Position numbers and translations under genes: made by a program. Below, piece by piece: positions 8,401 to 17,400 of a stretch of DNA of 41,802 nucleotides; positions within the stretch are counted from its first letter, which is position 1, and the number at the start of each line of letters is the position of its first letter. The stretch comes from a virus. Location of the stretch: positions 1 to 41,802 of IMG/VR virus record IMGVR_UViG_3300034101_003542; one strand, given 5' to 3'. Under the pieces are notes generated by a model. The model was not told the DNA's origin, ran no database searches, and saw only the letters and a program-made list of their open reading frames with translations.

Positions 8401-11400
8401 CAGCCGCCAAGAAAAAGGCTGGACAGGCCAAGCCAAAGGCCGCAGAATCAAAGCCGCAGGGTAGTGAAACGGTCATCACGGGAGATTCATTATCTTCAGA
8501 AGCGAGTTCGACTCTCGCCCCTGCAACCAACGAACAAGACGATATTCGCATTGCATCGGAAACAATGCTCGAAATTCAAGCTCGCACAGATCCGGGCCCA
8601 GAACGTGAAGCGGCACTTGCCGAACGACGGAAAGCCGCAGAACGAATTGTCAGCACTTTGCAAATAGGCGACATTATCACTGATGTGGACGGCAATGAAT
8701 ATATTGTCGATGGCAAGCCTATGAATGGAAAGGTGTTTGTAAAGGGGGCAGGCGAACCAGTGGATGCAGTCACCATGCTTATCCCAGGTTTTGCAAAGGA
8801 CGCTCAAGGCAATAGAATTGAAGAGCCGCCCGCGACTATTACGCGAAAAAATCAACCGACGCCCACAAAAAGCATTAGCGGCCAACCGGGAGCATTGACG
8901 GATGCCGTTATTAACACGCGCGTCACCAAAGACCTTGAAGCAGAAATCCCAAGGCTCAAAAAAATAATCAATGACGCCATGACCGGCGGAGAGCCTGACA
9001 CAGAGCTTGCAGGCATGGCTCAAAACGCGCTTGATAGTGTGCGTGCGGAAATCGCCCGCCGCAAAGCAGCCACCATTACAACACCCGCCCCCACCAATGA
9101 GCCGCAGCCGCAAGCAGCCGTATCGCTTGAGCCGAGCCGTGGACAAATCGTGCCGGAATCACGGGAACTGCCCGTGGTGCCAGAACAACCGCCAGCACCG
9201 GCACAAGAAGCGGCTCCTGAGCCTGAGCCAGCAGCAGGCGGAGGCCTGACGCCAGCCCAGCAAGACCAGCTTGCCCGGGCCGAGTCCGCGCACAAGAAGC
9301 GCGTGGAAACCATCACCAAGATGGAGGCCGACCCCGAACAGCGAGCCAAGCAACTCAAGGCCGAGGGCATGAAGCACGCCGCCGTTAAGCGCCAGATCAC
9401 CGGCAAGCTCACGGCCAAGGAACAGGCTGCCCAAGACAAGCGCGAGGCCAGCAACTATGAAGGAAAGCCTGTGACCGTGGAAGGCCGTCCGGCAGTCGTG
9501 ACAGGCAATGCCTTCGGCAAGGTAAAAGTCCGTTTTGAGGACGGCACCACCAAGGCCGTGCCCGCCAGCCAAGTCACGGCCCGACAGGAGGCCCCGCCCG
9601 CCCCCGTGGAAGAAGCCGCCGCCCAGGCCGCCACAAGCCCGGCCAGCCCTGCGCCGGAGCCTAGTGAGGCCCCCAGCCTGCCCGAGGCTAGCCAGGAAAC
9701 GGCCAGCCCGGCGGAGGCCAAGCCACCGGAGCAGATGACGCCGGAGGAGCAAATCATTGACGCTGAAAACCGCATCAACAGCATTAAAGAGTTCCTAAAG
9801 AATGATCCAGACAAGGGGCTAATTGATACAGCAAAACAGCAACTCGCTTCAGAGCAAACTCAGCTAGTTTTAATGAAGAGGCAGTTTAAAAAGCCTCTGA
9901 CGCAAAAGGAAGCGGACGATTATGGAGCCCCAGCAGGCTACGTCCGCGAAGGCGACCTTTACGTTTACCGCCCGGCCCCTGCCGGACAGCCCGTGTCCCA
10001 AGCCGGACAAGCCGTGTCCGAGCCCGCCCCGGCCACGCCCCTAGCCAAGGCCAAGGCGTATATTGAAAGCCAAATTGCACAGGCAAAAGCAAGGATTACA
10101 GAAATCGACGCCGCTTTAACGGACTGGAAATCGCGCCGCTATAAATCAACTCAAGGCACCGAAGTCATTAACGATAAAAATCCCGCCAACTTTTTTGGCG
10201 TTAAGGAAGTCAATTTAGGTTCTTTGAATGAAAAGAAAAGAGCCGCCAGAATTCGCGCTTTGGAGGACGAAAAAACACAGCTTGAATCCAAGCTCAAAGC
10301 CGACACTAGAGAACTTCAAAAAATTGAAGATCAAATTGCAGAGCAATCTCCGCAACAACCTACGACCAATGAAACTATTGATCAACTTATTCAACAAGCC
10401 AAAGACGCCGGACTTGGAGAAGCGCAAACGACTGGCGGAAATGTCCGAAAAACGCAGGCAGGAGTGGATCAAACAGAGGGCGAGACTAGGCGTTCCGCCG
10501 CCGACACGCGAAGAGATGGCGGCAAACTGGAATCACAATATGCGCCAAATGTTCCCCTAGCCAAGGCCAAGGCCGCCATTGCCGACTACACGGCCAAGGC
10601 AGAGCAGGCGCGTAAAGGATTAAAGGGAGCAGCCGCAGCGCCATTTAACCGCCAGATCATTGGAGGGTATCATCTCGCCAAACGGCTAAATAGCCTTCAA
10701 GGAGCTGTTGAATACAAAATCGAAACCATATACGACGGCGTTCCTATTGACGGGATGATGGTTGCCCGAGACGGCAGCCTTGTCATCAATCCAACCGCCA
10801 TTTTGGAACTGATTACGGCCAAGCATTTGGACGGGAAGGCCATTGCCAAAGCCATCGACAAATTTTTGGTGCATGAGTTCATCCACCTTGCTGCGCTATC
10901 CAAAATCTCTGGCAGCCGTATCAACAAACTCTACAATTCGCTAACTCCAGAAGCTAAAGAGATCAGCAGTAAACTCTATTTGGCCGAGGCTCGCCCGAGA
11001 ACGCCGCCGCTTCATATCGGTCCCAAAAATGAGGAGTATAAAGAACGCATAGAACGTGAATTTCGAGCCGCGCACGAATGGTTTGCCCAGCTCGTAGAGG
11101 CCCGCATGTCCGGCGAGATCAGCAACCAAGCCCTAATTGAAGCCTCCGACGACCCGGCCTTCCGCGACAAGCTGGCCGCCTTGTTCCGCGAGTTCGTGGC
11201 CGCCCTCCGGGAGATCGCCGGGCTGGTCAAAGACCCGGCCATGGCCGAGCAAATCCGGGCCGAGGCCGACGCCGTGGAGGCTTCCGTCCGGCAGATGGCG
11301 GAAAAGGCCGGGCTGGCTGAGGCACCGAAGGCCGAACAGGCCAAAGAGACGCCCGGCATTCCGGCAGAAGGCAAATACAGTGTTTATCAGGCCGGCGGCC

Positions 11401-14400
11401 GCTGGCTTGTGCAGCAATCCGACAAGCGCGGCTTTGGGGATCACCTTTTTGACTCCGAAGAAGAAGCCGTTACGGAATCTCTGCGCCAGCAGGACATGGC
11501 CCGCAAAAATGCCGAATTTTCAGCCAAGCAGGAAGCCGCCGCCAAGGCAGCCCAGGAGGCCGAAGAGGCTAGGCTAAAGCCGCTGAACGACTATCTTGAC
11601 GCGCTCGGCATGTCGGCAATGCAACGCGGTAAGCTGAAAACAGCTTTGTCGGCAGACACCGCCAAGCAGAGCCGGGAAAAAGGCAAGATTTACCAAGGGA
11701 CGCGATTCAACGCGGCTCAAGAAATGGTGGCCGATGGATTCCGCGCCACGACCGAGCAAGTTCCAGCTATCAAGGAGCCGACAGGCATCCAGTGGAACCG
11801 GATGAACAACCAGCAACAGGCAGAGTTTGAGCGCAAGCGCAAGGCCGCCGGGACGACAACCGAATACAGGCTTGCCCTTCCTTCCGGTTCTATGTTCGTC
11901 GTCACCAAGGCCGAGCACGATTACGCCAAATGGCTGGCCGAACGCCCAGCCCCGGCCCCCGCCCAGCCTGCCGAGCAGGCCGCCCAGGCCAGCCAGCCCG
12001 TAGAGGCTGCCGCGCCTATGGGGCAGGCCGCCGCCGCTGCCACGATCACAAAAGAGCAGGCCGAGGAAGTCCTGAAAGACAGCACTCTCAAAGATAGGCC
12101 AATCAAGACCTACGAGATGGCCGTGGCCGCCAATCAGATCCACATGGGGACCAAGATTTCCGATTGGTCCGCATTCCCATTCACTGGGGAAGCGCAAGAC
12201 GGCAAGCCAACGCAAGATTTGACTGGCGCATCTGAGATGCAGAAAGCTCCAACGCTATTCCCAAGCAGCAACGCGCAAGAGCACGGAAACTGCGAGTGGT
12301 GCGGAAAGCAGCCAGTAAAGAACTTCTATTTCATCAAAGACGATGGGAAGAAATGGACGCTAGCCGTTGGTAGCGAGTGCATCACACATTTTGCCGACAA
12401 AAGCGGCGATGAAATGGCCGTAGAAGCCCGCCAAAGCCTTGCCATTGCCACCATCCAGGGCATTACGGAGGCCCGCAAGACACTCTCTAAAGAGTTCAGC
12501 GAGATTCAATCAGCCGGTTATGGCCGCACTGAGCGCGTATGGAAAAATCCTTCAGCCCGCACGCTTAACGATGAAACTCCCGACATCCTTGGTAAGATCA
12601 CCATAGAAAGCGGAGCGGCAGCACATAGCCGCTGGTTGAACACAAAACTTGAAGCCGCTCGCGAGTGGCTGGCACGCTACGCTGAACTGATGGCGCGTCC
12701 AGAAACCAAGAAACGCCAAATCGAATGGCGCACTAGCCGCATCAAAGAGCTTGAAATCTCTCTCAAACTCAAAAACAAGCCAGAGTGGGAGCTTGCCAGC
12801 CTAGAAAAGAAACTGGAAGAACTGCGCGGCGAGAAGGCCGCTATGGAAGGCACCGCCGCCGCTCCGCCGCCTACCGTGCCTACGGCAGCCGACGAAATTG
12901 CCGCCCGCCAACGAGTCGAGGCCGCCCGCATCAAAGCGGATGACGCCACCGCCAAAAGAGAAGCCGCCGAGGCCGCCCAGGCCGGGCCGGAGAAAGCCCC
13001 GCCCGCCTCCGTGACGCCAGCCCAGGCCGAGGCCGTGGCCGAAGAGGCCGCCATGCCGGAGCCGGCCGCCGAGGCGGAGAAGCCGAAGGCTGGGACGGAA
13101 GTGGAATACCGCGAACTTGGAACCAGCAATGGTGAGGCTAACACCACGGTATTTTTCAAGGCTCCCGGTTTCCAGGGGGATACCAACATGCGGACAAAAA
13201 GCAGGTTCTCAAAAGAGATCATGCTAACCCGCTATGAGTATGACCCGAAAAGCAAATACGGTGCCCGTAAGACCGTGAATGTTCACGGATTCGGCCCTTA
13301 CACGTCTGTCAAAGACGCCAAGGCTGTGCTTGAAAAAGCATGGGCGGCAGGACGCTTAAAATTCAATGAACTTGGACAGTTGGTCAAAATGGAGCCCGGT
13401 GTCAGCGATGCCACGGAAATCAACAATTTGCCAGCGCCAGCAGGCGGATGGAGTGGGCGCAAAACAGGAGCAACCGCCGATTTCATTAGTGACGGACGAA
13501 TGCTGATACCGCGCGCAAAAGTGCGCAGCCTTTCTGTTGTAAACAAGCCGAACGCTCTCACAAAAGAAGGCGAAACAGCAGGAATGGACGAAAGGGCTGC
13601 AAAGCTCTGGCAAGACATCACCTCGACCGAAACAAAAAACCTTCGTGTAATGCAGCCCATTGGCGCGGCACTCACGGACGACGGCATGAAACGGGCCTAC
13701 TTCCAAACCATCCAAGGCAACACCGTCACCTTGGACGCCGGAGTGCTCGGCGTGTTTATGAAGGCCCTCGGCAAAATTGACAAATGGGAGGTTACATTTG
13801 AAAACAACCGAGTCGGCCCAGTAATCGCCTACCGTGGCGGCGAGCCCGTAGGCGTTATCATGCCTTTGTCCGGCCTCCAGTCAGACGGCGACATGGCCCG
13901 GCTCGTCGAACAAGCTCTAGCCCGCTCTGCCCCGCCCGTGACGGCCCAGCCGCCCGCCGTGGAGGCTGCCGGGAAGCCCGAGGCTAGGCCAGCCGCAAAA
14001 ACAAAAAGCCAGCTTGCGCAGGAATTGGCCGGCGAAGAACCCAAGGACTACACGTTGCGCCAGCAATGGAAGAAACGGGTTAGCGATTACATGGGCCGTT
14101 CAAAAGCCGAGCTTGAAGAGCTTCTTGCGGATAAGGCTGTGAGCGATGCGAAATACAAAGCCAGGGCAGAAAAAATCAAGGAATGGAGCGACTATTTGCA
14201 GTCCAAAATCGACCTGGACGATGCCAAATGGCGTTCTACTCTGGCGACATTCGCCGAACAAAACGGCGTTCAATCATGGTCCGCTATGATGGACAACGGC
14301 AAAGGAGGGGAAATTTACCGCCTTGCAGAACGGCTTGCAGATACAAACGCCGCTTTGCCAGCCGCCAAGCAGCCCAGCCAGCCCGAGGCCCAGCCAGCCA

Positions 14401-17400
14401 GGCAGGCCCCCGCCGCCGAGGCCGGGCAGGGCCAGGAGGAGGCCGCAGACAAGCCTCCAGTCGGCTACGGCGACGAGCCAGCCCCGCCAGCCATCACGGC
14501 CCCCGGCGTGCGCTACAACGACATGCCCCTGGAGCTTGCCCGGCAGGCTCACAGCGGCACCTCGTTTGTGCCGGATGTCCGCGCCCGAGGCGAACAGCGC
14601 CAGTATGTCGCCTACATGAACGCCGTTTGGGCAGATCTGGAGGCCAAGGCAGCCACGGACGAGCAGAAGGCCACGGCCAAGGCCGAGTTTGCAGAATACC
14701 GCGAAAACTATGTGGAACGCTACAAGGACCTGCTGCGTTCACGGGCCGGGCTTGTGTCAGCCATGATCGCCGGGCCTTCTAAATTCCCAGCAGCCAGGAT
14801 GCAAAAGCGCAACGACGCTTACGACAAGAAGCTGAACGCATTCAACGAATGGGACAGGAAGGCAAAACGCCGCATCTATGGCGAAGTAGCGCCAGCCGAA
14901 AGCAAAGTTATTTCTGCCGACGATGCCAACGCGCCGGAAGCATTGAAAGCCAAAATCGAACAGGCCAAGAAAATGCAGGAGGCCATGAAGGCCGCTAACG
15001 CCATTGTGCGCAAAAAGAACCTGACCGACGAGCAAAAGGTTAAGGCCATGGTGGATCAGCTCGGCTTTCGAGAATCAACCGCTAAAGCGGCCCTGACTAA
15101 AGACGATATTGGCCGAGTTGGATTCCCAGACTACGCGCTGACCAACAATCTGGCGAACATCAAGCGCATGGAGGAGCGCCTAAAAGGCATGGAAAAGCTC
15201 CGCGCCACCGCCGCCCGCGAGGCCACGTTTGAAGGCGGCTGGGTCGAAGAGAACGCCGACCTGAACCGCGTTCAAATCTTCTTTGACGCCATCCCCTCCG
15301 CCGACCTTCGCACCAAGCTCAAGGCCAACGGCTTCAAGTGGGCACCCAGCCAAGGAGCCTGGCAGCGCCAGCGCACCAATGCCGCCGTCTATGCCGCCGA
15401 GAGCATGCTAGGCGTCAAGATGGCCTCCCCAGCCAAAGAGGCCCAAGCCGAGCCTGAGCCTGCCGACATCGGCCCCGCCACGCCCACGCCCCTGCCCGCC
15501 GACGAAGGCGGCCAGCCCGGCCTAGCCAACCCGCCCGGCCGGCGTGGCCCGGTCCGCCAGTCCGACGAGGCCCAGGCCGCCGAGCTTGAGGAGGCCGCCA
15601 ACGAGGCCGTGAAGGAGGCGGGGGAAATCCTGCGCGAGTTGCAGCAGCAGGGCGAGCAGGAGGCCCGAGAAAAGGCCAAGGACGAGGCGGCCCGGCTGGC
15701 TTTGGCTAACGATCCGAAGGCCGTGCGCTCCATTGGCGAGGGCGAGAAGATCGACGCCCGCAACCCATCGTTGATCTTCAAGAACCCAGCCGCACGCCGC
15801 TTCTATCAGGCCATTCTGGTGGCCCGTGCCGAGCTTGGCATGAGGACATACATTAGCGACAAGGAACTTCAGGACTTCGCCCGCAAACAATTCGATTCCG
15901 ACCCGGAAGGCGTTTACGAATGGGCGCTGGACAAGGCCGACGAGGGCGAAAGCCTTAACGACGAAGAACAGGCCGTCCTGTTTGAGCTTTTCGACCGTGC
16001 CCAGGCCGACGACAGCCCGTTTATCAACCGCCCCGGATTCGATCAGGAAATGGTCAAGCTAGGCCATTACATCCGCGAAAGCCGAGGCACCACGGGCCGA
16101 ATGCTCCGCTATGGCCGCGACCGGGTGGAGACGCCCCAGCAGCGCTGGAAACGCGCCTTCTACCACATCAAAGGCCCGGACTCTAAGCAGGCCGCCATGC
16201 TACGCATTGCCCCGTCCGCCCGCGAGAAGGCCCGCCGGATTGCCGAGCTTGAGGATCAGCTTGCCAAAGCCTCCGCCGCCCGCCGGGCCGACGTTGAGGC
16301 CGCCCTAGCCAAGGCCAAGCGCCAGAAATCCCGTGCCGAGGTTCTGGAGGAAATCACAGCGGAGAACGAACGGCTCATGGACACCATCATCGACAAGATG
16401 GGCGGAGTCACGCGAGACGACATCATGCACTCGCCGTTGGAGCGCTACGGTGCCCAAATTGCCGTTTTGGATTTGCCAGCCGTCCGCGAGGCTCTGGACA
16501 AGTTCGATAATGGCCGCGACATCATGCTTCTTTCATTCCGTGGCTTTTCTACCCAGCACATAGCTGGCGCTCTTCAAATCCCCGAGGGCGACGTGGCCGA
16601 CTTCATCAAGCAGGCCAACGCCGCCATTGTTCGCCCGGCCATTACAGAACAAGTGAAAGCCGGAAAGACCTTTGGCGACTGGATCAAGTCAGGCCTGGAC
16701 ATCCTGGCCCGAAAAACCGGCCTGCGCCAACCGCCGTCAATCCGCCCACTGGAGAACTGGCGAACGCTCATCACCGGCAAAAGGCAGACCTTGGACGAAG
16801 TAACCGCCGAGGTGAACCGGGTAATGAACTACGTCCAGCAGTCGCAAAAGGCTCGCGACTCCAAGAAACTGATGTCGAAGGTTATCAACACCCCGACCGG
16901 CCAGAGAGTCCGCATCTTTGTGCCGTTCGACCCCGACGACGCCACCAATTACTACTCATTCGCCCGCGAATACTCCGCTGCCAAGGCCAATGTGTTCGAC
17001 AAGTTCTATGAATACTGGATCAACTGGCCGCTTTTGTCAGGCCCGCAGACCCAGGTTGTTAACTTCACAGGCAATGCCGCCCAGGTGGCTTGGCACTACA
17101 CAGGCCAGCGCCTTGCCGAAGCCACGCTGAACGCCCTGATTTACCACGACCCGAACAGCGCCCAACTCCGCGAGTTCTGGCACATTATGAAGGGCTTCTG
17201 GAAGAGTATCGGCCCAGCCCTGGACATGGCCCGCCAGTCCTTCCTCACAGAAGGCGACACCGTGCGCCACAAGTTCCTCAACGAGCCGCTGCAAATCGAC
17301 ATTGTTGACGGCGACATCGACAAGGTGGGCGGCATCCGGGCAGCTGTGGGAGGCAAGCTAGGCCGCCTGAACCGCCTGCCGGGCCGTGTGCTTCGCTGGA

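Noticed and set aside
16303-16320. Third copy of the giant-gene direct repeat
   Set aside because: Only 17 bases match and it encodes another LAKAK helix; more likely codon bias than a recombination footprint.
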